Source: [Streptosporangium] indianense
GTDB taxonomy: Bacteria; Actinomycetota; Actinomycetes; Streptomycetales; Streptomycetaceae
NCBI RefSeq assembly: GCF_021474405.1
Contig: NZ_JAKEIO010000003.1
Coordinates: 62,001-126,000, forward strand
Direction: 5' to 3'
DNA length: 64,000 nt
Below are positions 17,093 through 26,149 of the stretch, piece by piece. Made by a program: the position numbers and the translations under genes. Under the pieces are notes generated by a model. It searched no databases. It was not told the origin of the DNA and saw nothing but the letters and a program-made list of their open reading frames with translations. Each line of letters starts with the position of its first letter. Within the stretch, counting starts at the first letter, position 1.

Positions 17093-19615
17093 ATGGCCAA
17101 GAATCACCGATCCGATCGAACCCCGCCGGACCCCGCCTCCCGGCCCGCGCCGGGCGCGGTCCTGGACCGGCTCGCGTCCGGTCCGAGCAGGGCTTCGCGC
17201 ATTACTCATACGGAGCACTTGCCCCCGCGTGCGGGTCGCCATGCCGTCTGGCCCGACCGGATCCGCCCGGAGGTCGTGGCGGCCGTGGCCGCCGCGGGCA
17301 TCGAGCATCCGTGGGCCCACCAGGCACGGGCGGCCGAGCACGCCCTGGACGGCGACTCGGTCGTCGTCGCCACCGGCACCGCCTCCGGCAAGTCCCTGGC
17401 CTACCTGGTGCCCGTCCTGTCCACCATCATGGACGGCGCCGAGGCCCCGAACGGCCGGGGCGCGACCGCCCTCTACCTGTCCCCCACAAAGGCGCTCGCG
17501 GCGGACCAGTGCCGGTCCGTGAAGGAACTTTCACACCCCTTGGGCCATTCGGTACGCGCCGCCGTGTACGACGGCGACACTCCGTTCGAGGAACGCGAGT
17601 GGATCCGCCAGTACGGCAACTACGTCCTGACCAACCCGGACATGCTGCACCGCGGCATCCTGCCGTCCCACCCCCGCTGGTCCTCCTTCCTGAAGTCGCT
17701 GAAGTACGTCGTGATCGACGAGTGCCACACCTACCGCGGCGTTTTCGGCTCACACGTCGCCCAGGTGCTGCGGCGACTGCGCCGGCTGTGTGCCCGCTAC
17801 GGCGCGTCGCCCGTGTTCCTGCTGGCCTCGGCGACGGCCGCGGAGCCCGCGGTGGCAGCCCGCCGCCTCACCGGCCTGCCGGTGCTGGAGGTGGCCGACG
17901 ACGCCTCCCCCCGCGGTGAACTGGTGTTCGCCCTGTGGGAGCCGCCGCTGACCGAGCTGCACGGCGAGAAGGGAGCCCCCGTCCGCCGCACGGCCACAGC
18001 GGAGGCCGCCGACCTGCTGACCGACCTCACCGTGCAGGGCGTGCGCTCGGTCGCCTTCGTCCGCTCCCGGCGTGGCGCCGAACTGATCTCGGTCATCTCC
18101 CAGGAACGTCTGGCCGAGGTCGACCGGTCGCTGTCCCGGCGTGTCGCGGCGTACCGGGGCGGCTATCTCCCGGAAGAGCGCCGCGCTCTCGAACAAGCCC
18201 TCCATTCGGGTGAACTGCTGGGCCTCGCCGCGACGAACGCCCTCGAACTCGGCATCGACATCTCCGGTCTCGACGCGGTCGTCATCGCCGGCTACCCGGG
18301 CACACGGGCCTCCCTGTGGCAGCAGGCGGGCCGGGCCGGACGGTCCGGGCAGGGGGCGCTGGCCGTCCTGGTCGCCCGCGACGACCCGCTGGACACCTTC
18401 CTCGTCCACCACCCCGAGGCCCTGTTCGACCGGCCCGTCGAATCGACCGTCCTCGATCCCGACAACCCCTACGTGCTGGCGCCGCACCTGTGCGCGGCCG
18501 CCGCGGAGCTGCCCCTGACGGACGAGGACCTCGACCTGTTCGGCCCGGCCAGCGAGGGCCTGTTGCCCCAGCTGGAGGCCGCGAAGCTGCTGCGCCGCCG
18601 TACCAGGGCCTGGCACTGGACCCGCCGCGAGCGCGCCGCGGACCTGACGGACATCCGCGGAGAGGGCGGACGCCCGGTCCAGGTCGTCGAGACCGGCACG
18701 GGCCGGCTGCTCGGCACGGTCGACGCCGGCGCCGCGCACTCGACGGTGCACGAGGGGGCGGTCCACCTCCACCAGGGCCGCACCTACCTGGTGCGGTCGC
18801 TGGACCTGGAGGAGTCCGTCGCCCTCGTCGAGGAGGCCGCCCCGCCGTACTCCACGGTCGCCCGCGACACCACGTCCATCTCCGTCCTGGAGACGGACGT
18901 GGAGGTCCCCTGGGGCGACGGCCGCCTCTGCTTCGGCTCCGTCGAGGTCACCAACCAGGTCGTCTCCTTCCTGCGCCGTCGGCTCATCACGGGTGAGGTC
19001 CTGGGTGAGACGAAACTCGACCTCCCTCCTCGTACGCTGCGCACCCGCGCCGTGTGGTGGACCGTCACCGAGGACCAGCTGGACCGCGCGCGGATCAACC
19101 CGGAGATCCTCGGCGGCTCCCTGCACGCCGCCGAGCACGCGTCGATCGGCCTGCTGCCCCTCTTCGCGACCTGCGACCGCTGGGACATCGGCGGCGTGTC
19201 GATCCCGCTGCACCCCGACACGCTCCTGCCCACGGTCTTCGTCTACGACGGCCATCCGGGCGGCGCGGGCTTCGCGGAGCGCGCCTTCCACACCGCCCGC
19301 ACCTGGCTGACCGCCACCCGCCAGGCCATCGCCTCCTGCGAATGCGACGCCGGCTGCCCGTCCTGCATCCAGTCCCCCAAGTGCGGCAACGGCAACGATC
19401 CGCTGCACAAGAGGGGGGCGGTGCGGCTCCTCACCGTGCTGCTGGAGGGGGCCCCGGAGGAGAAGCAGCGGGAGGACGAGGCGGCAGGGGGTGAGGCGCC
19501 GGATGACGCGACACCAGGGGGCGAGGCCCCGGGAGAGCAGGCCCCAGGTGGCGTGGCGTCGCGGCAGTCGCCGGGAGATCCAGCGGGGTCGTCGGAGGGC
19601 CCGCCCGCGCCCTGA
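17093..19615 (+). CDS. DEXH-box helicase with DUF1998 / C-terminal cysteine cluster (MrfA-like)
   Basis: 840 aa SF2 helicase. Walker A is ATGTASGKSLAYL, motif II IDECHTY, motif III SATAAEP, and the C-terminal RecA domain has ATNALELGIDISGLDAVV and QQAGRAGRSGQG. The C-terminus has the zinc-type cluster CECDAGCPSCIQSPKCGNGN typical of DUF1998/MrfA helicases implicated in DNA repair. It is transcribed divergently from bldG. The start at ATG 17093 lacks a clear Shine-Dalgarno; GTG 17087 is an alternative and leaderless translation is possible. The last 185 bp overlap the convergent TadE-like gene. Confidence 0.9.
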   Translation: MAKNHRSDRTPPDPASRPAPGAVLDRLASGPSRASRITHTEHLPPRAGRHAVWPDRIRPEVVAAVAAAGIEHPWAHQARAAEHALDGDSVVVATGTASGKSLAYLVPVLSTIMDGAEAPNGRGATALYLSPTKALAADQCRSVKELSHPLGHSVRAAVYDGDTPFEEREWIRQYGNYVLTNPDMLHRGILPSHPRWSSFLKSLKYVVIDECHTYRGVFGSHVAQVLRRLRRLCARYGASPVFLLASATAAEPAVAARRLTGLPVLEVADDASPRGELVFALWEPPLTELHGEKGAPVRRTATAEAADLLTDLTVQGVRSVAFVRSRRGAELISVISQERLAEVDRSLSRRVAAYRGGYLPEERRALEQALHSGELLGLAATNALELGIDISGLDAVVIAGYPGTRASLWQQAGRAGRSGQGALAVLVARDDPLDTFLVHHPEALFDRPVESTVLDPDNPYVLAPHLCAAAAELPLTDEDLDLFGPASEGLLPQLEAAKLLRRRTRAWHWTRRERAADLTDIRGEGGRPVQVVETGTGRLLGTVDAGAAHSTVHEGAVHLHQGRTYLVRSLDLEESVALVEEAAPPYSTVARDTTSISVLETDVEVPWGDGRLCFGSVEVTNQVVSFLRRRLITGEVLGETKLDLPPRTLRTRAVWWTVTEDQLDRARINPEILGGSLHAAEHASIGLLPLFATCDRWDIGGVSIPLHPDTLLPTVFVYDGHPGGAGFAERAFHTARTWLTATRQAIASCECDAGCPSCIQSPKCGNGNDPLHKRGAVRLLTVLLEGAPEEKQREDEAAGGEAPDDATPGGEAPGEQAPGGVASRQSPGDPAGSSEGPPAP

Positions 19616-20009
19616 CCTCCACCGTGAACGGCCCCCGTCCGGACGCCGCCGTCACGTCCGAGATCTCCCCGGCGACCTCGCACCGCACCAGCCGCACGCC
19701 CTGCGCCCGGGCCACCCGTCCCGCCCGGCCGCAGGCCGCCGCACCCCCGTCGGCCCAGTGGTCGGCCGCGGCGAGCGCCGCGAGATCGGCACCGCCCGCC
19801 GCACGATGCCGGAGGACGACGGCCTGCCCGAGCGCGAGAACCACCCCGAACACCACGCACAGGACGGCGATCGCTCCGACGCTCCAGACGGTGGCGGAAC
19901 CCCGATCGGAATCAGCGCCCCACGGCCCCGCCGGCCCTCCGCCCGAACCGGCGCTCCGGACCCCGGCCGATCCCCGTCCCGCGCCCGCTCTCGCTCCGCA
20001 CCCGCTCAC
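19431..20009 (-). CDS. TadE-like secreted/membrane protein (Rv3654c type)
   Basis: 192 aa. A short N-terminus, then DRGSATVWSVGAIAVLCVVF, a type-IV-pilin-like helix as in helicase/secretion-neighbourhood TadE-like proteins, then a cysteine pair (C..C in AAACGRAGRV and LVRCEVAG). The GTG start overlaps the TGA of the preceding TadE gene, so it is translationally coupled and last in the tad operon. The proline-rich C-terminal 60 residues lie antisense to the end of the helicase gene and may be a run-on tail. Confidence 0.75.
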   Translation of the reverse strand: MSGCGARAGAGRGSAGVRSAGSGGGPAGPWGADSDRGSATVWSVGAIAVLCVVFGVVLALGQAVVLRHRAAGGADLAALAAADHWADGGAAACGRAGRVARAQGVRLVRCEVAGEISDVTAASGRGPFTVEVRARAGPPTTPLDLPATAATPRHLGPALPGPRPLVSRHPAPHPLPPRPPAASPPGPPPAAR

Positions 20010-20365
20010 GTGCCCACCGCCTCCTCCACCGACGCCACCGCCTCCTCGCGCACGGCGAAGGACAGACCGCGCAGCACCGGCGGCTCGGCCACCACGGTCA
20101 CCCGGACGTACTCCGCGTCCCGGCTGACCGTCACCTTCGCGCCGGGCGGCGCCGCCTCCCGGGTCAGTTCCACGACCGCGCCGGGCGGGTCCTGGCGGGC
20201 CGCCGCACGCGCGCCCGTCCGCGCCGCGTCCACGCATTGGATCTGCGCTGCCACCACCAGCAGCCCCGACACCAGCGCCATCGCGAACATCACCAGCACC
20301 GGCAGCACCACGGCCGACTCCGCCGTGACGAAGCCCCGGTCGGCGCCCCGCTCACATCCGCGCAT
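20006..20365 (-). CDS. TadE-family pilus assembly protein
   Basis: 119 aa. It has the TadE hallmark DRGFVTAESAVVLPVLVMFAM near the N-terminus, including the conserved Glu after the processing region, a single membrane helix and a small extracytoplasmic domain. It is probably a minor pilin-like component of the Tad/Flp-type machine. Its ATG overlaps the end of the Flp-like gene by 14 nt. Confidence 0.85.
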   Translation of the reverse strand: MRGCERGADRGFVTAESAVVLPVLVMFAMALVSGLLVVAAQIQCVDAARTGARAAARQDPPGAVVELTREAAPPGAKVTVSRDAEYVRVTVVAEPPVLRGLSFAVREEAVASVEEAVGT

Positions 20366-20561
20366 TGAGGGCGCCCTTCACGATGTTCTGCAGCTCCGCA
20401 CTGACCGGGCCGCTCGTGACGACCTTGTAGAGCACCACGGCGAACGCCACCGCGGCGACGATTCCCATCGCGTACTCGGACGTGACCATCCCCGCGTCCC
20501 GCCGCGCCGCACGCATCCCGCACACCAGGGCACACAGCCGTGCCCGTACCGCCTGATACAT
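20352..20561 (-). CDS. Flp pilin-like protein (DUF4244)
   Basis: 69 aa from an ATG preceded by GGGGGTTGAG. A basic N-terminus then GMVTSEYAMGIVAAVAFAVVL: the Glu-Tyr inside the hydrophobic pilin-like helix is the Flp signature. It is likely the major prepilin-like subunit of this Tad-like system. About 70 bp separate it from the tadC-like gene. Confidence 0.85.
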   Translation of the reverse strand: MYQAVRARLCALVCGMRAARRDAGMVTSEYAMGIVAAVAFAVVLYKVVTSGPVSAELQNIVKGALNARM

Positions 20562-20631
20562 CTCAACCCCCGTAGGAAAGAGTCCGCATTGTCGTTTGCT
20601 GTCGCTCACTTGTTCCGGGTCCGCTGCCGCG

Positions 20632-21423
20632 TCATCCACCACCCCCTCCGAGCACCCCGCCCGCGAGTCCGATCACCACGGGCAGCACGCCGACCGCGAT
20701 GAACGCGGGCAGGAAGCAGAGTCCGACCGGTGCGCTGACCATCACGCCCGCCCGGCGGGCCCCGGCCGTCGCGGCGCGGCCCCAGTCGGCCCGGGCTTCG
20801 GCGGCGAGCCGTGCGACCGGCACCGCCGCGGGCGACCCGGACACATCGGCGCGCTCGAGAAGCCGGGCCAGACCTCCGGCACCCGGCAGGGCAGCCAACC
20901 TCCGCCAGGCCGAGCCCGGTTCGCCCCCCAGCCGCACCTCCGCCGCACCCCGGGCGAGGGCATCGCCGACAGGTCCGCCCAGGGCCTCACCCACCGCCTG
21001 TGCCGCGACGACCGGGCCGGCGCCCGCCGCGATGCACGCCGCCAGCAGGTCGGCGGCGAGGGGCAACTGCCGGACGGCCTCCGCGAGTCCGGGCGCGCCC
21101 TGGTCCGCCTCGGACGTCTCCCGCCTCAGCCGCCACCGCCAGAGCCCCGCAGCGCCGGCCAATCCGACCGCGGCCCCGGCGAGGCCTCCGACCAGCACCC
21201 ACCCGGCGCACGCCACGCCCACGGGGGCCGACCACCTCCGTGCGGCCCCGCGCCATTCCGGCCGGGGGACGGCGATCGCCGCTTCCCGGATCCCGGACAG
21301 CTCGGTCAGTCGCCGGCGCATGCTCCGACGGCGCCGCGCCCGCACCAGCCGACGCGCCACCCATGCGGCGGCCAGCACGATCCCCACGGCCGCCCCCAGC
21401 CTGTGGACGACTTCCCCGCTCAT
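20632..21423 (-). CDS. tadC: TadC-like type II/IV secretion inner-membrane protein
   Basis: 263 aa, T2SSF (GspF) domain with membrane helices near the N-terminus, the centre and the C-terminus (FLPAFIAVGVLPVVIGLAGG). Together with TadB it forms the platform for the ATPase. Its ATG overlaps the tadB stop in an ATGA junction. Confidence 0.85.
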   Translation of the reverse strand: MSGEVVHRLGAAVGIVLAAAWVARRLVRARRRRSMRRRLTELSGIREAAIAVPRPEWRGAARRWSAPVGVACAGWVLVGGLAGAAVGLAGAAGLWRWRLRRETSEADQGAPGLAEAVRQLPLAADLLAACIAAGAGPVVAAQAVGEALGGPVGDALARGAAEVRLGGEPGSAWRRLAALPGAGGLARLLERADVSGSPAAVPVARLAAEARADWGRAATAGARRAGVMVSAPVGLCFLPAFIAVGVLPVVIGLAGGVLGGGGG

Positions 21424-22292
21424 GCCGCCGCCTCCGCGCCCCGCACGATCCGCCGCACCCACCACAGCCCCGCGCCCTCCAGCACTCCGCCGGCCGCCAG
21501 ACAGCCCAGCCCCGCTCCGGTGTGCAGCAGGACGTGGAGGGGGTCGGCGCCCAGGGCGGTGCCGATGAGGAGCCCCAGAGCCGGCAATCCGGCGAGCATC
21601 ACCGCCGTGGCCCGAGCACCCGCCAACTGGGCTCGCAAGTCCTGCTGTTGATCGCGCTCGGCCCGCAAGGCCGCGGCGAGCCGGTCGAGTCCGGTCGCGA
21701 GTCCCGCGCCCTGGTCCACGGCCACCCGCCAGCACGCCGCGAGTCCCCGCAGCCCCTCGGCACCCGGTTGGCGTGCCGCCGTGGCGAGCGCGTCCGGCAC
21801 GTCACCGCCGAACCGCGCCGCCGCCAGCACCGTGGACCGCGCGTCCGCGAGCCCGCCGCAGTCCCGGGCGGCCCGGAGCAGTGCCTCTCCCGGCTGCCGC
21901 CCGGCCCGGACCTCACCGGCCAGCGCCCCGCACAGCGCGATCACCGCGTCCGTCCGGCGCTCCCGGTCCCGCCGGGCCCGGCCGGCCAGCCGGGCCTGGC
22001 GCAGCAACGGCACCCCGGCCGCCCCCAGGACGGCCGGCAGCACCGACGTCCCGAGCACCGCCAGCAGCAACCCGGCCACCGGCGACCACCACTCGGCGCG
22101 CAGCCGCCCGCGGACGCGCCACCACGCGTCGGCCCTCCACCGCCACCCGGGCGACGCCCTCCCGGTGTGGCCGCCCTCCGCGAGCAGCAGGCGCGCCCGC
22201 CGCGCCGCCTCCTCTCGCTCGCCCAGCATCCAGACGGCAGCCCCCATGCAGGCCACGGCCGCACCCAGCGACATCTCAGACACCCCGGTCAT
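21420..22292 (-). CDS. tadB: TadB-like type II/IV secretion inner-membrane protein
   Basis: 290 aa, GspF/T2SSF-domain protein with N-terminal helices (SLGAAVACMGAAVWMLG), a cytoplasmic four-helix domain rich in Ala/Arg (EVRAGRQPGEALLRAA) and C-terminal helices. The start ATG at 22292 follows GGAGGGGG and overlaps the tadA end by 17 nt, so the genes are coupled. Confidence 0.85.
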   Translation of the reverse strand: MTGVSEMSLGAAVACMGAAVWMLGEREEAARRARLLLAEGGHTGRASPGWRWRADAWWRVRGRLRAEWWSPVAGLLLAVLGTSVLPAVLGAAGVPLLRQARLAGRARRDRERRTDAVIALCGALAGEVRAGRQPGEALLRAARDCGGLADARSTVLAAARFGGDVPDALATAARQPGAEGLRGLAACWRVAVDQGAGLATGLDRLAAALRAERDQQQDLRAQLAGARATAVMLAGLPALGLLIGTALGADPLHVLLHTGAGLGCLAAGGVLEGAGLWWVRRIVRGAEAAA

Positions 22293-23496
22293 GACACGCC
22301 CCCTCCATCTCACCCGGCTCCAAGCCACTCGCCCCGCCCCGCAGCAGTGCCCTCAGTCGCTCCCATCCGCGCTCGCGCACGAATGCCTGCGCGCCCCACC
22401 GCAGCGCCGGCACCGTCCGCACCAGTCCCGAAGCGTCCCGTTCCAGCACGTGCACCTCGGCGATCCGCCGCCGCCCGGTCCGGTCGCGCACCAGGTGCAG
22501 CACCACGGAGAGGGCAGCCGCCAACTGGCTGTGCAATGCGGCCCGGTCCAGTCCCGCCGCCGTGCCGAGCGCCTCCAGGCGGGCCGGTACATCGGCGGCG
22601 GCGTTGGCGTGCACCGTCCCGCAGCCGCCCTCGTGGCCCGTGTTCAACGCGGCCAGCAGATGCACCACTTCGGGCCCGCGCACCTCGCCCACGACCAGCC
22701 GGTCGGGTCGCATCCGCAGCGCCTGGCGCACCAGGTCCTCGAGGGTGACGAGGCCCGCGCCCTCCTGGTTGGCGGGTCTGGTCTCCAGCCGCACGACGTG
22801 TGGGTGGTCGGGCCGCAGTTCCGCCGAGTCCTCGGCGAGGACGATCCGCTCGCCCGGCCCCACCAGTCCCAGGAGGGCACTGAGCAGCGTGGTCTTGCCG
22901 GTGCCGGTGCCGCCGCTGACGAGAAAGGACAGCCGGGCGTCGAGCAGGGCGCGCAGCATGCGGTCCCCGCCCGGCGGCACCGTGCCCGCCGCGACCAGCT
23001 CGCCGAGCGTGAAGGCTCGCGGTCTGACGACCCGCAGCGACAGGCAGGCGCAGCCCACGGCGACCGGCGGCAGCACCGCGTGCAGCCGCGTCCCGTCGGG
23101 CAGCCGGGCGTCGGCCCAGGGCCGGGCGTCGTCCAGCCGGCGTCCGGCCACCGCGGCGAGGCGCTGGGCGAGACGCCGCACGGCAGCGGCGTCCGCGAAC
23201 CGCACCGGCGTCAGCTCCAGTCCGCCGCCCCGGTCCACCCAGACCCGGTCCGGTGCCGACACCAGCACGTCCGTCACCGACGGATCGGCGAGGAGCGGCT
23301 CCAGCGGCCCGCTTCCGACCAGCTCGGACCGCAGCTGTGCGGCCGCCCCGAGGACTTCGGCGTCCCCGAGGACCCGCCCCTGCTCGCGCAGCGCCTGCGC
23401 CACGCGCGCGGGGGTCGGCTCGGCCCCGCTCTCGGCCAGCCACCGCCGCACCCCGTCGAGCAGCGCCGCGCCCTCGAGTCCGGCCAGGGTGCTCAT
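22276..23496 (-). CDS. tadA: TadA/CpaF-family secretion ATPase
   Basis: 406 aa hexameric secretion ATPase. N-terminal region to about residue 180, then Walker A SGGTGTGKTTLLSALLG (about 190-205), Asp box LAEDSAELRP, Walker B region and MRPDRLVVGEVRGPE, and the downstream GCGTVHAN His box. It powers assembly or export through TadB/TadC. The start overlaps the ssd stop (ATGA). In streptomycetes these genes do not make visible pili, so the role is open. Confidence 0.92.
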   Translation of the reverse strand: MSTLAGLEGAALLDGVRRWLAESGAEPTPARVAQALREQGRVLGDAEVLGAAAQLRSELVGSGPLEPLLADPSVTDVLVSAPDRVWVDRGGGLELTPVRFADAAAVRRLAQRLAAVAGRRLDDARPWADARLPDGTRLHAVLPPVAVGCACLSLRVVRPRAFTLGELVAAGTVPPGGDRMLRALLDARLSFLVSGGTGTGKTTLLSALLGLVGPGERIVLAEDSAELRPDHPHVVRLETRPANQEGAGLVTLEDLVRQALRMRPDRLVVGEVRGPEVVHLLAALNTGHEGGCGTVHANAAADVPARLEALGTAAGLDRAALHSQLAAALSVVLHLVRDRTGRRRIAEVHVLERDASGLVRTVPALRWGAQAFVRERGWERLRALLRGGASGLEPGEMEGACHDRGV

Positions 23497-24596
23497 GTCG
23501 TACCCGCCTCGACGAGTGCGCGCTCCCAGAACCCCTTGCAGAACCGGGCGAGCGGTCCGCGCGGGGCGGCGCCCGGGGGTGCCGTGCCCTGGTCCGGGCG
23601 GGACAGGCCCGGCTCGACCGGAACCTCGCCGACCAGGGGCAGACCGAGCAGGCGGGCCACCTCGCGGTCGTCGAGCCCCGGCGGGTACGGCCCGCGGACC
23701 GCCACCCGCAGATCCCGCAGGACCATGCCGACCGCGGACGCCACCCGCCCCGCGGCCGCGACGGCCCGCAGCTCGGCGGGCACCACGAGCACGCCCAGGT
23801 CCAGTTGGGAGAGGACCTCGGCGACGCCGTCGTCGATCCGGCGTGGCAGGTCGACCACGACGGTGCCACCCCGGCGCCGGGCCGCCGCGAGCACCGCGCG
23901 CACCGCCTGCGGCGGGACCGCGATCCGGTCGCCGCGGTCCCAGCTGAGCACCCGCAGCGCGTGCAGCTCGGGCAGCGACTCCTCCAGGGCTCCGCCACCG
24001 ACCCGCCCGCGCGAGGATGCGAAGGCGGGCCAGCGCAGCCCCTCGGCCGTCTCGCCGCCGAGGAGGACGTCGAGTCCGCCGCCCAGCGGATCGGCGTCCA
24101 CGAGGAGGGTGCGCAGCCCCTCACGCGCGGAGGTGACGGCGAGGGCGCATGCGAGCGTGGACGCTCCGGCCCCGCCCCGGCCGCCGATGACGCCCACGGT
24201 GAGGGCGGGCCGGCCGACGCCCTCGGCCACGTCGGCGATCCGGTCGACCAGCCACTGCTCGCCGTCGGGGAGCATCAGGACGTGCTCGGCGCCGATCTCG
24301 ACGGCCCGCCGCCACACCCCGGAGTCGTCCTGGTCCCGGCCGACGAGGACGACGCCCCTTCTGCGGGCGGCCCCGCGCACCCGCCGCGCGGCGTCGTCGC
24401 CGACCAGGACGAGCGGTGCGGCCTCCCAGCTGCCTCTGTGCTCCGGCACCCCGTGGTGCACCTCCGGTGTGGCGCCGGCTGCCGCGCACAGGCGCAGCAG
24501 ATCGTCGAGGAGTTCGGTGTCCTCGGTGACGATCAGCGGTCCTCCCTGCCGCCCTCCGGCGGCCGGCGGCGGATCGTGTGTGACGGTTCCGGCCAC
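23493..24596 (-). CDS. ssd: Septum site-determining protein Ssd (CpaE/MinD-like)
   Basis: 367 aa. An N-terminal receiver-like region is followed by a MinD/ParA-type ATPase with deviant Walker A IGGRGGAGASTLACALA and DADPLGGGLDVLLGGE. It matches the Ssd/CpaE proteins at the head of actinobacterial tad operons (Rv3660c position in M. tuberculosis). The GTG at 24596 is chosen because GAAGGGGG precedes it at 9 nt; an in-frame ATG 24 nt upstream lacks a site. It is first gene of the seven-gene operon running down to 19431. Confidence 0.87.
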   Translation of the reverse strand: MAGTVTHDPPPAAGGRQGGPLIVTEDTELLDDLLRLCAAAGATPEVHHGVPEHRGSWEAAPLVLVGDDAARRVRGAARRRGVVLVGRDQDDSGVWRRAVEIGAEHVLMLPDGEQWLVDRIADVAEGVGRPALTVGVIGGRGGAGASTLACALAVTSAREGLRTLLVDADPLGGGLDVLLGGETAEGLRWPAFASSRGRVGGGALEESLPELHALRVLSWDRGDRIAVPPQAVRAVLAAARRRGGTVVVDLPRRIDDGVAEVLSQLDLGVLVVPAELRAVAAAGRVASAVGMVLRDLRVAVRGPYPPGLDDREVARLLGLPLVGEVPVEPGLSRPDQGTAPPGAAPRGPLARFCKGFWERALVEAGTT

Positions 24597-25202
24597 GGTT
24601 TCCAACCCCCTTCGCTGCATGACTCGCAGAGCCACTGCGGCCCCGCGATTCCCATAGGTGGGAAGAACCGACAAGCGGCCTCCCTGTGAACGGCCGACAG
24701 AAACCGGCCAAACGCTCCCGGGTACTCGGAACCGGCCATGAACTCGCCGCGAGCGGGATGCGTCGGAATCACGATGCAGCGATCCCGGAAATCGTGTGGA
24801 TCTTGGTGGATAACTGTGGACGTTCCGGGAGTTGTGAATATCGCGGTCACCCATACCGGTGAGTCACTCGGGCCCTGCGCACGGCCCTGTGCACGGCCCT
24901 CACAGAGCAGTCCCGCAGCTACACACCGTGACAAATCATGAGCATGACAACACTTTGCCGAAAGCCACACCTCAACGGCTGCCAGGCCACGCTGAGAAGG
25001 AAAAACCCACCCGGACATGCGACGACCCCCGCCGGGGGGGAGAGCGGGGGTCGTCCCCACGGCCGACTCGGGGGGGGAGGAGTCGGGCCGGGTTAGCACG
25101 GTCGCGAACGATCCGTGACTTCCATGGTGTACCCGAGAGCCTTCTCAGGCAAACCCACGCGCCCCACCTTACGCCGAATGGGCTGCGCCTATGCTCTGGG
25201 AC
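24597..25202. promoter_or_regulatory. Divergent intergenic region between ssd and the HAD gene
   Basis: About 600 bp without a credible gene. It should contain the tad operon promoter, the HAD gene promoter and the paired G-rich hairpins at 25021-25089. Near 24885-24905 there is a short direct repeat (CTGCGCACGGCC / CTGTGCACGGCC). Confidence 0.5.
25021..25089 (+). promoter_or_regulatory. Two consecutive hairpins with G7-G8 loops
   Basis: Hairpin 1: 12-bp perfect stem, 25021-25032 with 25044-25055. Hairpin 2: CCGACTC at 25063-25069 with GAGTCGG at 25080-25086. Both loops carry GGGGGGGAG, which would mimic a ribosome binding site or sit as a G tract. They lie about 115-180 nt before the HAD start. 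They could be terminators of an unseen transcript from the left, or a leader element of the HAD mRNA. Confidence 0.5.
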
Positions 25203-26024
25203 GTGGAAAACCACTCGATGCCCCGCACAGCCGCCTTCTTTGACCTGGACAAGACGGTCATTGCGAAGTCGAGCACGCTCACGTTCAGCAAGTCGTTCTA
25301 CCAAGGCGGTCTGATCAACCGCAGGGCCGTCTTGCGTACCGCATATGCCCAGTTCGTCTTCCTCGCCGGTGGCGCGGACCACGACCAGATGGAGCGCATG
25401 CGCGCATATCTGTCCGCCCTGTGCCGCGGCTGGAACGTGCAGCAGGTCAAGGAGATCGTCGCCGAGACGCTGCACGACCTGATCGACCCGATCATCTACG
25501 ACGAGGCCGCCTCCCTCATCGAGGAGCACCACACCGCCGGCCGCGACGTCGTGATCGTGTCCACGTCGGGTGCGGAGGTGGTCGAACCGATCGGCGAGCT
25601 TCTGGGCGCGGACCGGGTGGTCGCCACCCGCATGGTCGTGGGCGACGACGGCTGCTTCACCGGCGACGTGGAGTACTACGCCTACGGACCGACCAAGGCG
25701 GAGGCCATCAGGGAGCTGGCCGAGTCCGAGGGGTACGACCTCAGCCGCTGCTACGCCTACAGCGACTCGGCGACCGACGTGCCGATGCTGGAGTCCGTCG
25801 GCAACCCCCATGCCGTGAACCCGGACAGGGCGCTGCGCCGCGAGGCCCTCGCGCGCGGGTGGCCGATCCTGGACTTCCACCGCCCGGTCCGGCTCAAGCA
25901 GCGCATCCCCGCGTTCTCCGTACCGCCGCGCCCGGCGCTCGTCGCCGTCGCCGCGATAGGCGCCGCGGCGGCCACCGCGGGACTCGTCTGGTATGCGAAC
26001 CGGCGCCGGGCCACAGTCGCTTGA
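25203..26024 (+). CDS. HAD-IB family phosphatase (SerB/CicA-like)
   Basis: 273 aa. HAD motif I FFDLDKTVIAKSS, motif II VIVSTSG, motif III Lys in GPTKAEAI, motif IV YAYSDSATDVPML. The C-terminal 25 residues form a membrane anchor followed by NRRR. Related proteins dephosphorylate small molecules such as phosphoserine or lysophospholipids, and the streptomycete orthologue is annotated as differentiation-associated; the substrate is not evident. The start is uncertain: GTG 25203 is chosen, ATG 25191 and ATG 25218 are in frame. The neighbour order ssd-HAD-ncRNA matches mycobacteria. Confidence 0.87.
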   Translation: MENHSMPRTAAFFDLDKTVIAKSSTLTFSKSFYQGGLINRRAVLRTAYAQFVFLAGGADHDQMERMRAYLSALCRGWNVQQVKEIVAETLHDLIDPIIYDEAASLIEEHHTAGRDVVIVSTSGAEVVEPIGELLGADRVVATRMVVGDDGCFTGDVEYYAYGPTKAEAIRELAESEGYDLSRCYAYSDSATDVPMLESVGNPHAVNPDRALRREALARGWPILDFHRPVRLKQRIPAFSVPPRPALVAVAAIGAAAATAGLVWYANRRRATVA

Positions 26025-26149
26025 CCTGTGGCGTCACCGCTTCTTGCGTGAACCCGAAAGTAAAGAAGTACAACCTGGGCTTCCGCTTGCCGCGGGGCAG
26101 GAGTACAAAGGATTCAACGGCCCGCGAGACCAAGGACATCCGAGAGGAT

